64,000 nt of DNA from Clostridia bacterium. GTDB lineage: Bacteria > Bacillota > Clostridia > TANB77 > CAG-508. Position numbers and translations under genes: made by a program. Shown one piece after another: positions 1 through 9,336 of this stretch. Each line of letters begins with the position of its first letter. The first letter of the stretch is position 1. The DNA is taken from assembly GCA_022799315.1 (NCBI GenBank), contig JAAWOE010000007.1, positions 1-64,000 of the forward strand. The letters run 5' to 3'. The notes under the pieces were generated by a model. That model ran no database searches and had not been told where the DNA came from. It saw only the letters and a program-made list of their open reading frames with translations.

Positions 1-118
1 ATATTTTTATAAAAACATGTATGTGTATTCGCGGATACACATACGACTAATCTTGAACAACTGCGATTATTCAAAGTTCATATTTATAATAACATATTGT
101 TTAATACTTGTCAAAATG
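1..118 (+). repeat. Diverged copy of the hairpin tail found at 1.88-2.0 kb
   Basis: A perfect 10-bp stem lies at 19-44 (GTATGTGTAT / ATACACATAC, loop TCGCGG). An imperfect CTTGAA/TTCAAAG inverted repeat follows at 52-76, then a block reading AACATATTGTTT and TTGTCAAAATG. The same three parts, in the same order and strand, follow the small gene at 1694-1819. Inference: a second copy of that small transcription unit lies just left of the window and only its 3' end is visible. The rest of the gap to 250 shows nothing I recognise. Confidence 0.55.
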
Positions 119-252
119 TTTTAATGGTTTTATTGACTTTGAGGTTGTATAATGTTAAACTTAATATAGTTAAACAGTAAGTCTTTTTTGTATGCCATAA
201 TCTCGGTAAGTACTATGTGTTAGTACCATACTTAAAGCAATTTAACTATTTT

Positions 253-702
253 TTATGCTTTTAAAAATTTAACATAGCCATTTTCACACTCGTATCCTAA
301 TTTTCTATAGAATTGATTTGCTCCAATATTATCTTTATTTGCAATTAAACATATAATCTCACAATTCATGTCCTTAGCTATATTTTCGATATACTCAAAT
401 AATCTAGTTCCTACTTTTTGTCTTCTGTATTCTTTTTTCACTCTAACACTCCAAATTGTTATAAAAGGGTTGTTTTCTTCAAAAATATCATGATGAATAG
501 TTACTTTTGCAAATCCAACAATGCTAGCATTATTTTTTACTGTAATCATCTGATAGTCCGAATTATCCTTAATTTTTGCAAATGTTTGCTTCATTTTAAC
601 ACGATTTGTAGTAATCGTCCTTTCTGCATCATAAAGTTTTGCCACTTCTTCTAATTCATCCTCATTTAATCTATCAAAAGTTAATTCCAAGTGTTCCTCC
701 AT
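253..702 (-). CDS. GNAT-family N-acetyltransferase
   Basis: A 149-residue cytoplasmic protein expected to move an acetyl group from acetyl-CoA to an amine; the substrate is unknown. Acetyl-CoA-binding motif A is seen at residues 93-99 (RRQKVGT, after the strand SVRVKKEY). Motif B is at 125-137 (NIGANQFYRKLGY). The length is normal for a single GNAT domain. The ATG has no clear ribosome site; a GGAGGA just inside the gene could serve a TTG at residue 5 instead. It sits 35 bp downstream of the HD-domain gene on the same strand and may be co-transcribed with it. Confidence 0.85.
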   Translation of the reverse strand: MEEHLELTFDRLNEDELEEVAKLYDAERTITTNRVKMKQTFAKIKDNSDYQMITVKNNASIVGFAKVTIHHDIFEENNPFITIWSVRVKKEYRRQKVGTRLFEYIENIAKDMNCEIICLIANKDNIGANQFYRKLGYECENGYVKFLKA

Positions 703-737
703 TTTTATTCTCTTATACTTCTAAAATCTATCTTCTT

Positions 738-1367
738 CTATATATCATACATTTTTAATCGTTCAACATATATCTTAATACTATCATCATTAATATCTTC
801 TGGTTTTATATTGCAATACTCCATAATTTGTTTTTCTATACTTAAAGCACATTGTATTAAATAATTTGCCTTTTCTTCATTAGACCATACAGATAATGGT
901 TTATCTTTATATCTTACTTTCGCATCTTCTAGTCTTTGGCTTATGCCAACAACTCCATTAGGTGCAACTCTTTGGTCACAATATGCACAAATTTTCCTTT
1001 CATATGAATTTGATGCAAGTGTTTCCTCATTCTTTCTTGATCTTTTTCCGTCTAATATTGTAATTTCTTTTGGGGTTAATCCTTCTTGCTTTCCAATTTC
1101 TAAATTAATTTCATGGTCGTTCGTTCCATATTGCTCAAAATACCTTTTTCTTATTTCTAAAAATCCCTCATCTTTTGAAAATTCCTCTGGTATTTTTACT
1201 ATGTTTCCCATATCATGTAATAAACTAACTCTAATGATTGATTCCTTATCTATTTGAGGACCATTCCAATTATCTATTATCAAATTACTACATGCTGCTA
1301 CCCTTAACATATGCATCTGTAAATTTTCTGGTAAATGATATTTCTCATAAATCTCTATAATATTCAT
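738..1367 (-). CDS. HD-domain metal-dependent phosphohydrolase
   Basis: A 209-residue soluble protein. An HD-type metal site is visible: His19, the His51-Asp52 doublet (LLHDMGN) and Asp131 (YCDQRVAP), with His85 as a further candidate ligand. HD proteins of this size hydrolyse phosphate esters of nucleotides, but the substrate cannot be read from the sequence. Start at ATG with AAGGA about 10 bases upstream. The GNAT gene follows 35 bp downstream. Confidence 0.75.
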   Translation of the reverse strand: MNIIEIYEKYHLPENLQMHMLRVAACSNLIIDNWNGPQIDKESIIRVSLLHDMGNIVKIPEEFSKDEGFLEIRKRYFEQYGTNDHEINLEIGKQEGLTPKEITILDGKRSRKNEETLASNSYERKICAYCDQRVAPNGVVGISQRLEDAKVRYKDKPLSVWSNEEKANYLIQCALSIEKQIMEYCNIKPEDINDDSIKIYVERLKMYDI

Positions 1368-1599
1368 TACTATCTATTCCTTCATATAATTCAATATCTA
1401 TTAATTGACCTAATTGTATCATACTAGTTCTATAAAAGTAAACAAATTCGTTCTCGAAATTGTACTCTATCTTAAAAATTTATTTTTAAATTTTCTCTAC
1501 TTTTTCGTACTGTAAAACATGGAAATAACTGTAAAATATTTACGGATTTTGGAATAAAAATATAAGAGAACATTTTTTTGTGCAAAATTCAAAATATGC

Positions 1600-1628
1600 T
1601 TGATTTTACTTGCTAAATGTAATAGAAT
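1600..1628 (+). promoter_or_regulatory. Sigma-A type promoter of the small gene at 1694
   Basis: TTGATT at 1600-1605 and TAGAAT at 1623-1628 are separated by exactly 17 bases. It lies about 65 bases upstream of the small gene. The gap 1368-1599 otherwise shows no gene. Confidence 0.6.
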
Positions 1629-1693
1629 AATTATTAACCTTACGTAAATAGAAAGGCTAGCCATTTCTAAAGGGCGGAAAGGGGGTCTACATT

Positions 1694-1819
1694 TTGAATT
1701 GTAACGACGTGATTCTTCATTTGCTTGATATGGTAATAGCTGAAAAAGAAAAAAACTTCATGCTACAACAACAGCAAACTATTCAGCAAATAGAAGATGA
1801 AAAAACAAGCAAAGACTGA
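1694..1819 (+). CDS. 41-residue protein of unknown function
   Basis: Begins at TTG, with a strong ribosome site (AAAGGGGG, 1678-1685) 8 bases upstream, and ends at TGA. The peptide is charged and Gln-rich in its second half (MLQQQQTIQQIEDEKTSKD) with a short hydrophobic stretch (VILHLLDMVIA); it has no membrane anchor. The gene has its own promoter (1600-1628) and a textbook terminator (1840-1872), so it forms a complete monocistronic unit of about 240 bases. I do not recognise the family. A second copy of its downstream structured region is at the left window edge. A structured small RNA that also encodes this peptide is an alternative. Confidence 0.5.
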   Translation: MNCNDVILHLLDMVIAEKEKNFMLQQQQTIQQIEDEKTSKD

Positions 1820-1839
1820 GTGTAGACATACATAAGTCG

Positions 1840-1872
1840 ATAGAGTAGATTTCGCAGTCTGCTCTATTTTTT
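1840..1872 (+). terminator. Rho-independent terminator of the small gene
   Basis: ATAGAG-T-AGA pairs with TCT-G-CTCTAT across a short loop and runs directly into six T residues. Confidence 0.8.
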
Positions 1873-1879
1873 GCATAAA

Positions 1880-1945
1880 AAAAGCACGTGCATTCGCAGG
1901 TACACGTACTTTTCTCTACATTTTGTTTGTTACGACGTTACAAAC
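1880..1945 (+). repeat. Second hairpin plus inverted repeat after the small gene
   Basis: An 11-bp stem with one mismatch (AAAAGCACGTG / CACGTACTTTT) at 1880-1913 is followed by GTTTGT/ACAAAC flanking TACGACGTT at 1925-1945. The sequence TCTACATTTTG...ACGACGT here echoes the start of the small gene (1687-1710). The arrangement is homologous to positions 19-118. Confidence 0.55.
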
Positions 1946-2027
1946 ACATTTATTTTGTAATTAAATAATAGCATATTGTTTTGGATTTGTCAAATGCAAA
2001 TTTGTATTTTTACATTTGATTTTAACA

Positions 2028-2621
2028 TTATTTCAAATTCCTTATCGTTCTATATATGTCATACCAACTATAACATCTTATTATCTTTTCACCTTTACAA
2101 TGCCTATTGTATTCTGCATCGTAGCAAATTACTGGAATAATTTTAGATAATTCATTTATATTATTAGGATTATCCTCAATCATTATATCTATTTTATTTT
2201 CAATAATTTCATCAGATTTTCTTTCATTTGATGACTTTACAAAAATTAATTTATCATATGGTATTTTGTATTCGCATAACCATTTTATAACTGTTTCACG
2301 CATTTTATTTCCTTTTTCATCATCTTTAGAAGTACCCCATCTAGCAGTTATAATATATATTTCATTTCCTTCTTGTTTTAACTTTTCTATAACTTCTGGT
2401 GCAAATGTTCTTACTTTTTCATTTTTTGCATAATCTTCTATATATGTATCCCAAAAATTATTTCCTTGTTCTTTACTAATATTAAATGTTTCATGTACAT
2501 TATAACTACTTTCACCAATTTTATATTCAATATTATTTTCAATACAATATTTAGTCATATAATCTGCAACAAATCGCTCTATATCTGTTAAAACTCCATC
2601 TATATCTATCCCAATTCTCAT
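2028..2621 (-). CDS. HAD-superfamily 5'-nucleotidase-like protein
   Basis: A 197-residue soluble phosphatase-type protein. HAD motif I is at residues 6-13 (DIDGVLTD, nucleophile Asp6), motif II around 91-94 (ITAR), a Lys near 129, and motif IV at 149-151 (EDN). This arrangement resembles the 5'(3')-deoxyribonucleotidase branch, so dephosphorylation of nucleoside monophosphates is likely. GGAG precedes the ATG. It follows the metallophosphoesterase gene by 22 bp on the same strand; the two probably form an operon. Confidence 0.75.
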   Translation of the reverse strand: MRIGIDIDGVLTDIERFVADYMTKYCIENNIEYKIGESSYNVHETFNISKEQGNNFWDTYIEDYAKNEKVRTFAPEVIEKLKQEGNEIYIITARWGTSKDDEKGNKMRETVIKWLCEYKIPYDKLIFVKSSNERKSDEIIENKIDIMIEDNPNNINELSKIIPVICYDAEYNRHCKGEKIIRCYSWYDIYRTIRNLK

Positions 2622-2643
2622 AATAATCTCCTTTTTGTCTAAA

Positions 2644-3510
2644 TTATTTTAATCTTATATGTTTTTCTTCTACTTCTATTTTATTTCCTTCTAACGTAAC
2701 TTCAAAATACACCCCATCTGGCACTCCATTATCATTTATATTCTCTGTTAATGAACCTACCACATAATAGCTTATTCCATTTTCTATTGTTTTCTTTGTC
2801 CAGTGTTGATGTCCTGAAAAAACAGCTAGTAAATTTTTGTCTTTTTTCAATATTTCTTTTACTTCTCCTCTGTTTCCTAAAACTGCATGGTCTGGATGTT
2901 TCTCAAACCACCAATTTCCTTTCATATCGTCTTCTGCAATTCCATAATGAGAAAAAACAATAGTTGGAAGATTAGTATTTTCTAAATCTTCTTTTATCCA
3001 TTTTAAGTCTTCTTCAGATATACATCTTGTTTTTAATATTCCACCAGATTCTACATTTGAAGTATTATTTACATTTAATCCTAAAAACACAAAATGATAT
3101 CCTAGTACATCTACTGAAAAAGTAGAATGTTCATATCCCATAATTTGTTCAACTTCTGTTCTTGAACTCATAGAACGTAAGTCATGATTACCTATAATAG
3201 AGTAAAAAGGTGCTTCTATTCTTTTTAATAAATTCCATATAAAATTTAGATTTATAATATCTTTATCATGGTCGTTAAAATCTTCTATTAAATCCCCTAA
3301 ATTGATAGCAACATCAGGTTTTATTTCGTTATTAATCTCATATATTAACTTTTCTAATACAGGAATAGCACATTCGGTTAATTTTCTATCAATAATCGAG
3401 CCATTATTTACTGGTCTTTCTGGTGCATAATGTATATCTGAAAAAACAACTAACTTACATTTTGTTTCTTGCAATATCTTGTCCTCCTTATAATTCAATA
3501 GCTTTTCCAT
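2644..3510 (-). CDS. Calcineurin-like metallophosphoesterase
   Basis: A 288-residue phosphoesterase. The dinuclear metal motifs are all present: DIH (25-27), GD (72-73), GNHD (107-110), His188 (FSHYG) and GHQH (233-236). There is no signal peptide, so it should act in the cytoplasm on a phosphodiester or nucleotide. I chose the internal ATG because AGGAGG lies 8 bases before it; the longer reading (11 more residues) has no ribosome site. Operon with the HAD gene downstream. Confidence 0.85.
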   Translation of the reverse strand: MEKLLNYKEDKILQETKCKLVVFSDIHYAPERPVNNGSIIDRKLTECAIPVLEKLIYEINNEIKPDVAINLGDLIEDFNDHDKDIINLNFIWNLLKRIEAPFYSIIGNHDLRSMSSRTEVEQIMGYEHSTFSVDVLGYHFVFLGLNVNNTSNVESGGILKTRCISEEDLKWIKEDLENTNLPTIVFSHYGIAEDDMKGNWWFEKHPDHAVLGNRGEVKEILKKDKNLLAVFSGHQHWTKKTIENGISYYVVGSLTENINDNGVPDGVYFEVTLEGNKIEVEEKHIRLK

Positions 3511-3684
3511 TTTGCTATTCCTCCTTGGAGCAGATTGTATCATAAATCAACAGAAAATAAAAGTTAAAACAATATTTTAAGTCCCATCTTTATGTTTCTT
3601 TTTAATAAAATCTTAATTTATTTTAATAAAGTCTTAAAAACTAATTTTAAAAAGTTTTGTATAATTAGTTTACGAGGTGAAGAT

Positions 3685-4406
3685 ATGCAAAAGAAAAGGA
3701 AGAAGAAAAAATTTGGTATTAAGCTAGTTATTTTTATTATTTTGCTTTTATTATTTGGTTTGTATATATGGAATCAAATTTTACCTAAATATGCGTTAAA
3801 TGCAAATAGTACTAATTCAAATTATTCTGGTACTGGTCAAAAAGCTATTTTAGGTAAAGATGGCTATTTTACAACTTTTACAACCACTGATGGAAAAATA
3901 TATAAAGAATATAAACAAAATGGAGATAGTTCTTGGGCAGAACGTTATTATTGGGGTGGAACAATGGCTGAAAACGGATGTGGTATTACTTGTATTGCAA
4001 CACTTGCAAGCCGGTTATGGTATGAATTACACTCCAGAAGATTTACGAAAAAAATACGCACCAACTAAAAAAGACCATTTAGCTGGTGATGATATTTCTT
4101 ATGAATTACAAAGTTATTTTAATATTGATAATTCAAATTTTCGTTATGCTGAAAGTTATTTTACTAAAGATTATATTTTTAAATGGCTAAAAGATGATAA
4201 GCCTATACTAATTTGTGTTTGGAATAAACCAAATGCAAAATGGACTACGGCTTCTCACTATATGTTACTACTTGCAACAGACAATATTTCTAAGGTTTAT
4301 GTTTCAAATCCAAATGGAGAAAAGGATGGAACAAGAGCATCACGGTTGGTATGAGTATACAGATGTGCTTCCTTATATTGCAAAGGCACTTTTTATTGAG
4401 CAATAG
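3685..4406 (+). CDS. Membrane-anchored C39-like cysteine peptidase, read through two +1 shifts
   Basis: Frame zero is broken twice, but skipping the C at 4012 and the C at 4343 gives a continuous 239-residue protein ending at TAG. A Lys-rich N-terminus and one membrane helix (about 11-29) place the rest outside the cell. The papain/C39-like domain has Cys99 in the motif ENGCGITC, His191 in SHYMLLLATD and Asn208/Asn210 in VSNPN; the C-terminal GWYEY also fits the family. ATG has GAGGTGA upstream. A peptidase acting on a peptide or cell-wall substrate is likely. A real pseudogene is the alternative, but both lesions are the same CGG type seen in twelve other genes. Confidence 0.7.
4012..4015 (+). 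other. +1 frameshift site, CGGT (peptidase site 1)
   Basis: After AGC, frame zero reads CGG and stops 18 codons on. Skipping C4012 reads GGT as Gly110 and continues GYGMNYTPEDL. Confidence 0.75.
4343..4346 (+). other. +1 frameshift site, CGGT (peptidase site 2)
   Basis: After TCA, frame zero reads CGG-TTG-GTA-TGA. Skipping C4343 reads GGT as Gly220 and gives the family C-terminus GWYEYTDVLPYI. Confidence 0.75.
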
Positions 4407-4423
4407 TATTTTTCTTTCTTCTT

Positions 4424-4448
4424 GTAAATCCGCTTCATCTTGCTGCTT
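4424..4448 (+). repeat. Partial copy of the CATCTTGCTG repeat
   Basis: AAATCCGCTTCATCTTGCTG here is identical to the left end of the fuller copy at 51363-51448. Confidence 0.5.
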
Positions 4449-4469
4449 TCTGAATATATTTAAAAATTA

Positions 4470-4494
4470 GGAGTTGCATATTATGCAACTCCTA
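4470..4494 (-). terminator. Hairpin terminator after the MATE gene
   Basis: AGGAGTTGC / GCAACTCCT stem just downstream of the minus-strand MATE gene, followed on that strand by a short T run. Confidence 0.55.
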
Positions 4495-4499
4495 CAACT

Positions 4500-6503
4500 T
4501 TATTTTGCAATTACTTTTTTCTCTTTAATCATTTTTTCAATAATTTCTACAGTTTGCTCTATTCCAAACTTGTCTACATTAATACTAAAATCATAATGTT
4601 CTAAATCTTTCCATTCTGCACCTGTATAATGATTATAATGTTTTTGTCTTGCTTTATTTATTTTATTAATTTCCTTTAAAGCATTCTTTTCTTCTAGCCC
4701 ATAGTATTTTACTGCTCTTGTAACTTTTCCCTCATCATCACTATATACAAATATTTTAAATACGTTTTCTTGGTCTTTTAATATATAATCTGCACATCTA
4801 CCAACAATAACACAAGATTCTCTTTTTGCAATTTCTCTAATAGCATTACTTTCTGCTATAAATAAATTATCATCATTTGTTAGGTTATTGTAGTATTGTG
4901 AATTAAAGTTTGCAAGTAGTGTTCCTGTTATGCTTTGTTCTTTTTCTTCTATATATGATGCAGATAATCCACTTTCGCCTGCCACCATCATAATTAGGTT
5001 TTTATCATATAATTTAATTCCTAATTTTTTAGCAAGTAGCTCTCCAACATATCTTCCTCCTGAACCATATTCTCTATTTATTGTAATAACTATATGTTCT
5101 TTTTCGTCTATTTGCTCTTTATTTTCTTTTTCTATTTTTGGTTCTTCATTTTCAGCCTTACTCAATTTCTTTGTTTCAAAAGCTAAAAGTGTTGCTGCTA
5201 TTATAAAAGCAAGTCCATCAGTTACTGGTCCTGCATATAGAACTCCCATTACTCCATAAAATTTTGAAAGTATTATACTTGCTGGTATATAAAATAGTAT
5301 TTGTCTAGATAGTGTGAGAAATGCTGATTTTGCTGGTTTTCCTACAGCTTGGAAGAATATACCTGATGCAATTTGAATTCCATTACATATAATTAACATT
5401 AAATAGATTCTAAATGTTAAGCAAGCAAATTCGTTATATAATTCATCTCCTGAACCAAAAATGCTTATTAATACTTCTGGTATTGTTTGGAATAGTATAA
5501 ATGATACTGCTGATACGCATATACTTAGTAGCATTACCATCTTTAAAGTTTTCTTTACTCTATCATACTTTTTAGCTCCATAATTATATCCAACAATAGG
5601 TTGACTTCCTGCAGCAATTCCTATAATAATGCTTGTTAAAATCATATTAACTTTCATAACTATTCCATGAACTGTAATTGGAATTTCTGTTCCGAATTTA
5701 CTACTTGCTCCATACATATTATATAATGTATTTTGTACTGTAATAATTATAACAATCGCAATTTGTGTAATAAAAGATGATATTCCAAGCATTCCTACAT
5801 TTTTCATTACTTTTAAAGAAGGTTTAAAACTTTCTTTTGTAATTTCAATAGATTTAAATTTCTTTAAATACATTATATTAATCAAAAAACTAACAAATTG
5901 GCTAATTATAGTTGCATAAGCTGCACCTTTTATTCCCATATTAAATACAAATATTGAAATTGGGTCTAATATAGTATTTAATACTGCACCAATTATCATA
6001 GATATCATTGCATATTTAGGTGAACCATCTGCTCTTATAATAGAGTTTAGTGTAGTTCCTATCATCATAAATGGAATTCCTATAGCAATTATATAACCAT
6101 AATCTAATGCATAACTTCTTAGATTATCTGTTCCACCAAAAATAGTTATTAATTGTGGTAAAAATACCAATACTAGTACTCCTAAAATAACAGATATAAT
6201 AACAGATGCTATAATTCCATTTGCTACACCTTTTTTAGCATCTTTCTTATTTTTTTCTCCTAATTTTAAGCTTAAATATGCAGATGTTCCATCACCAAAC
6301 ATTAATGAAAATGCTAAGCATAAAACTGTAATTGGAAATATAACATTTGTTGCACCATTTCCTAAGTAGCCTACTCCCCAACCAATAAATATTTGATCTA
6401 CCATATTATATAGGGCATTTACTACTAAAGAAATAATACAAGGTATTGCAAATGCTTTTAATAGTTTTCCTATTTTCTCTTTTCCTAAATCTAATTGTTT
6501 CAT
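4500..6503 (-). CDS. MATE multidrug transporter fused to a cytidylate-kinase-like domain
   Basis: A single 667-residue protein. Residues 1 to about 450 form a twelve-helix MATE exporter (MepA/NorM type: duplicated six-helix halves, polar motif SQPIVGYNYGAKKYDR after helix 7), which would export cationic compounds using an ion gradient. After a charged linker, residues about 475-667 form a P-loop kinase domain of the cytidylate-kinase-like family: INREYGSGGRYVGELLAKKLG, then VGRCADYIL and a terminal helix. Free-standing domains of this kind are widespread in Clostridia; their true substrate is not known to me. No frameshift or stop separates the halves. It stands alone between terminator-like hairpins. 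Confidence 0.85.
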   Translation of the reverse strand: MKQLDLGKEKIGKLLKAFAIPCIISLVVNALYNMVDQIFIGWGVGYLGNGATNVIFPITVLCLAFSLMFGDGTSAYLSLKLGEKNKKDAKKGVANGIIASVIISVILGVLVLVFLPQLITIFGGTDNLRSYALDYGYIIAIGIPFMMIGTTLNSIIRADGSPKYAMISMIIGAVLNTILDPISIFVFNMGIKGAAYATIISQFVSFLINIMYLKKFKSIEITKESFKPSLKVMKNVGMLGISSFITQIAIVIIITVQNTLYNMYGASSKFGTEIPITVHGIVMKVNMILTSIIIGIAAGSQPIVGYNYGAKKYDRVKKTLKMVMLLSICVSAVSFILFQTIPEVLISIFGSGDELYNEFACLTFRIYLMLIICNGIQIASGIFFQAVGKPAKSAFLTLSRQILFYIPASIILSKFYGVMGVLYAGPVTDGLAFIIAATLLAFETKKLSKAENEEPKIEKENKEQIDEKEHIVITINREYGSGGRYVGELLAKKLGIKLYDKNLIMMVAGESGLSASYIEEKEQSITGTLLANFNSQYYNNLTNDDNLFIAESNAIREIAKRESCVIVGRCADYILKDQENVFKIFVYSDDEGKVTRAVKYYGLEEKNALKEINKINKARQKHYNHYTGAEWKDLEHYDFSINVDKFGIEQTVEIIEKMIKEKKVIAK

Positions 6504-6847
6504 ATCTTCCTCCTTTTTTGGAAGTTAGATGTTAGAGATTAGAAGTTGGATTTTTTCTCTTCTAATTTCTAACTTAAAACTTCTATATATTTTTAGTATT
6601 AGTAAAACGTACATAAAAACAACACATTCAATGTGTTGTTCGTTAGTCATTATATATTACAATAATGTTCGTTTCCATTAATACACTTTTTTCTTGAGGT
6701 AGTATTATATTATATTTTAAAATTAGTGTCAAGTTATTATTTAACATTTTATATTGTTTTTTGCTCATATTTAACTTTTTTTTACATTATATCTTATTTT
6801 TATGCAAATATTCACTTGAGGTTTCTCTAGAAACTTCGGCATTTTTA
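6504..6847. other. AT-rich divergent intergenic region
   Basis: Between the divergent MATE and rubrerythrin genes. An ACAACACAT/ATGTGTTGT hairpin lies at 6618-6640 in what would be the MATE leader, and a GAGGTTTC/GAAACTTC hairpin at about 6818-6838. I see no gene. Confidence 0.4.
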
Positions 6848-6876
6848 TTGACTTTTTCCAAATATTGGAATAAACT
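6848..6876 (+). promoter_or_regulatory. Promoter of rubrerythrin
   Basis: TTGACT (6848-6853), 17-base spacer, TAAACT (6871-6876), 33 bases before the ATG. Confidence 0.65.
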
Positions 6877-6909
6877 ATTTTTAAAATTTATACATAGGAG
6901 GTTAAAATA

Positions 6910-7443
6910 ATGGAATTAAAAGGATCAAAAACAGAAGCAAATTTAAAAGCTGCTTTTTCTGGTGAGTCTGAAGCTAGAAATAAATATACTTATTTTGCAA
7001 GTGTTGCTAAAAAAGAAGGTTATGAACAGATTGCTGCTATCTTTTTAGAAACTGCAGAAAACGAAAAGGAACATGCAAAAATACACTTTAAATATCTACA
7101 AGGAATCGGTGATACAAAATCAAATCTCGCAGATGCAGCAGCAGGTGAAAATTATGAATGGACTGATATGTATGCTCGTTTTGCAAAAGAAGCTGATGAA
7201 GAAGGATTTAAAGAAATTGCGAATCGTTTTCGTCAAATTGGAGAAGTAGAAAAACATCATGAAGAACGTTTCCGTAAATTATTAGATAATGTAGAAGATG
7301 GTACAGTATTTAAAAAAGGAAGTATTGTTATTTGGAAATGCCGCAATTGTGGACATATTCATGTTGGAATAAATGCTCCAGAAGTTTGTCCTGTATGTGC
7401 TCATCCAAAAGCATTCTTTGAAATACAAGCTGAAAATTATTAA
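6910..7443 (+). CDS. Rubrerythrin
   Basis: A 177-residue peroxide-scavenging protein that reduces H2O2 in the cytoplasm of anaerobes. The N-terminal ferritin-like four-helix domain carries di-iron ligands: Glu19/21 (GESEARNKY), Glu52 and His55 (ENEKEH), Glu94/Glu97 (KEADEEG), and the ExxH around 114-117. The C-terminal rubredoxin-like domain has CxxC at 144-147 and CxxC at 160-163 to bind one iron. AGGAGG precedes the ATG. It is monocistronic, with its own promoter and a 13-bp hairpin directly behind it. Confidence 0.95.
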   Translation: MELKGSKTEANLKAAFSGESEARNKYTYFASVAKKEGYEQIAAIFLETAENEKEHAKIHFKYLQGIGDTKSNLADAAAGENYEWTDMYARFAKEADEEGFKEIANRFRQIGEVEKHHEERFRKLLDNVEDGTVFKKGSIVIWKCRNCGHIHVGINAPEVCPVCAHPKAFFEIQAENY

Positions 7444-7458
7444 ACGAGAAATCTATTT

Positions 7459-7490
7459 TAAGAGGTCGATGTAAGTTATCGACCTCTTAA
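7459..7490 (+). terminator. Hairpin after rubrerythrin
   Basis: TAAGAGGTCGAT / ATCGACCTCTTA, a perfect stem just after the stop. There is only a weak T tail; its core GGTCGAT resembles the GGGTCGA repeats elsewhere in the window. Confidence 0.55.
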
Positions 7491-7596
7491 ATATTATTTG
7501 CTAAGACTTCACTAAACTTTATGTTGTTCTACTTTATCCAACAAGCTGAAGCTTATCTATAAGTTAATTTTTTTATGGTTATAAGTATCTATTTTT

Positions 7597-9234
7597 CTAT
7601 TCCTGTACTTGCCATTTTAAAATTGGATATCCATCATTTATATATTTAATACTTCTATCATCATTTAAATTATCTACTATATTTCCATTATTATCAATCT
7701 TTTTGCCATCTTCTAACCATACATTCTCACTATACATTCCTGAATTTAAGTTAGTTGCAGTTGCATTAGTAGTATAGCAATTTACACTTGCTGATGAACA
7801 TCCAAAATTATCTCTTCCTGTAATGTGTCCTACATATTTATTTCCTGATAAACTTCCCGTATTATAACTATTATAAGTATATTTTACCCCTCCTGGTCTA
7901 TATGCTCCATTAATTACCCCTGTTATTCCACCAACAGCAGATGTTGCAGAAATATTTCCTCTATTATAGCAATTATAAGTCATATGCGCTCCTGTACCCG
8001 TTATTCCACCTGCACATGCGTCTGCTACTGCAATAATATTTCCAGTATTATAACATTCTTTTATTTCTCCTGTATTTACTCCTGTTATGCCTCCTACATT
8101 ACCACTATATGCATATATTTGCACAATATTTGCACATTGCATTATAACTCCAGAATTATTTGAAGTAATCCCTCCCGTTGGACCAGAAGATGTTATTACT
8201 ACATTATTTATACATTTTTTAATTGTTCCTATGTTACTAACTGCAATTCCAGCAGTATGATTACCATATTGTGATATGGTTTTCATTGTTCCAGATACAT
8301 TAAGATTTTGTATTGTTCCTATATTAGTTAAAAACAAAGCATTATTTCCTTGATTTGTATTTATATAAATATTTTTAATTGTATTATCATTTCCATCAAA
8401 TATTCCTTTAAAATTTTGTATTGGTATCCAATTTATCTCTTCTCCTTTTATATCTGCTCCACAAACGGTACTTAAATCTATATCGTTTACTACTTCTATT
8501 GTCTTTCCTTCATATGTTAAACCAGTATTTACTTTATCTCTAAAAGCTACCAATTCTTCTGCTGTTCTTATTTTTTCAACTGATTTTTCTTCAACTTTTA
8601 TTACTTCTGTTTTTCCATTAGCTGTTTTCACTATTATTCTATATTCTTCATCTAATTCTACTATTATATCTTTTACTATATTTTGTTTATTTTCTATTGG
8701 CTTTATTTCAAATGTTGTCCCATCTGGATTTTGAATTATCAGACTTTCTATCTCTTTATCACTTTCTATTGTTAGTAATATATTTGCTTCGTATTTACCG
8801 TTTACATTCTTTCCTATGTACTCTTTTACTTCTTGTACAACTCTTGCATTTGCTTGTCCTAAACTTTCTATTAATTTTAATTCATTCCTATTAATTTCAA
8901 ATTTCCACCCATCTACTGTTGCTACATTTCCTAAGATTTTTATTCCTTCATTTTCTAAATAATCATCAACATATTCATTTTCATTGTATGCTTCATCTGT
9001 ATATTTGTTTGCTTGTAAATTCCCTAATGCTAATTCTAATTTTTCTTTTGCTGTTTCTTCACTATTTTTTTGTACTGCATATTTTGTTGTTTTGAATATT
9101 CCGCTTTCACCTATTGTTAGACTTAATACAATTCCTGCTAAAATTAACATTAGAATTATTGTAATTATTAGTGCTATTAAGGTGATTCCTTTGCAATTTA
9201 TTTGTGTGCTATTTTTTGCATCTTTTCTTTTCAT
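7597..9234 (-). CDS. Orphan pseudopilin-like surface protein with GLUG repeats
   Basis: 545 residues. The N-terminus carries a prepilin-type signal: KGITLIALIITI at 15-26, with cleavage expected after Gly16 and a single long hydrophobic helix. The usual Glu at mature position 5 is absent (Ala). Residues about 50-220 are mixed and Lys/Glu-rich. About 290-480 contain repeated GGITG...G.I..CYN..NI units like the GLUG motif, which folds as a beta-solenoid in exported proteins. The C-terminus ends in YPILKWQ. No pilus-assembly gene is nearby, so it depends on a prepilin peptidase elsewhere. Surface binding is inferred. Confidence 0.75.
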   Translation of the reverse strand: MKRKDAKNSTQINCKGITLIALIITIILMLILAGIVLSLTIGESGIFKTTKYAVQKNSEETAKEKLELALGNLQANKYTDEAYNENEYVDDYLENEGIKILGNVATVDGWKFEINRNELKLIESLGQANARVVQEVKEYIGKNVNGKYEANILLTIESDKEIESLIIQNPDGTTFEIKPIENKQNIVKDIIVELDEEYRIIVKTANGKTEVIKVEEKSVEKIRTAEELVAFRDKVNTGLTYEGKTIEVVNDIDLSTVCGADIKGEEINWIPIQNFKGIFDGNDNTIKNIYINTNQGNNALFLTNIGTIQNLNVSGTMKTISQYGNHTAGIAVSNIGTIKKCINNVVITSSGPTGGITSNNSGVIMQCANIVQIYAYSGNVGGITGVNTGEIKECYNTGNIIAVADACAGGITGTGAHMTYNCYNRGNISATSAVGGITGVINGAYRPGGVKYTYNSYNTGSLSGNKYVGHITGRDNFGCSSASVNCYTTNATATNLNSGMYSENVWLEDGKKIDNNGNIVDNLNDDRSIKYINDGYPILKWQVQE

Positions 9235-9336
9235 AAAATTTCCTCCATTTATCTTATGTTTATAAATAATATCTTATATCTATATTTTATAGAATCTATT
9301 CTTTATTGTCAACATTTTAAGAAACTTTATAATTGC

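Noticed and set aside
1917..1945. Integron attC-like site at the ACGACGT inverted repeat
   Set aside because: The R and L box pattern of attC is not present and no integrase is nearby.
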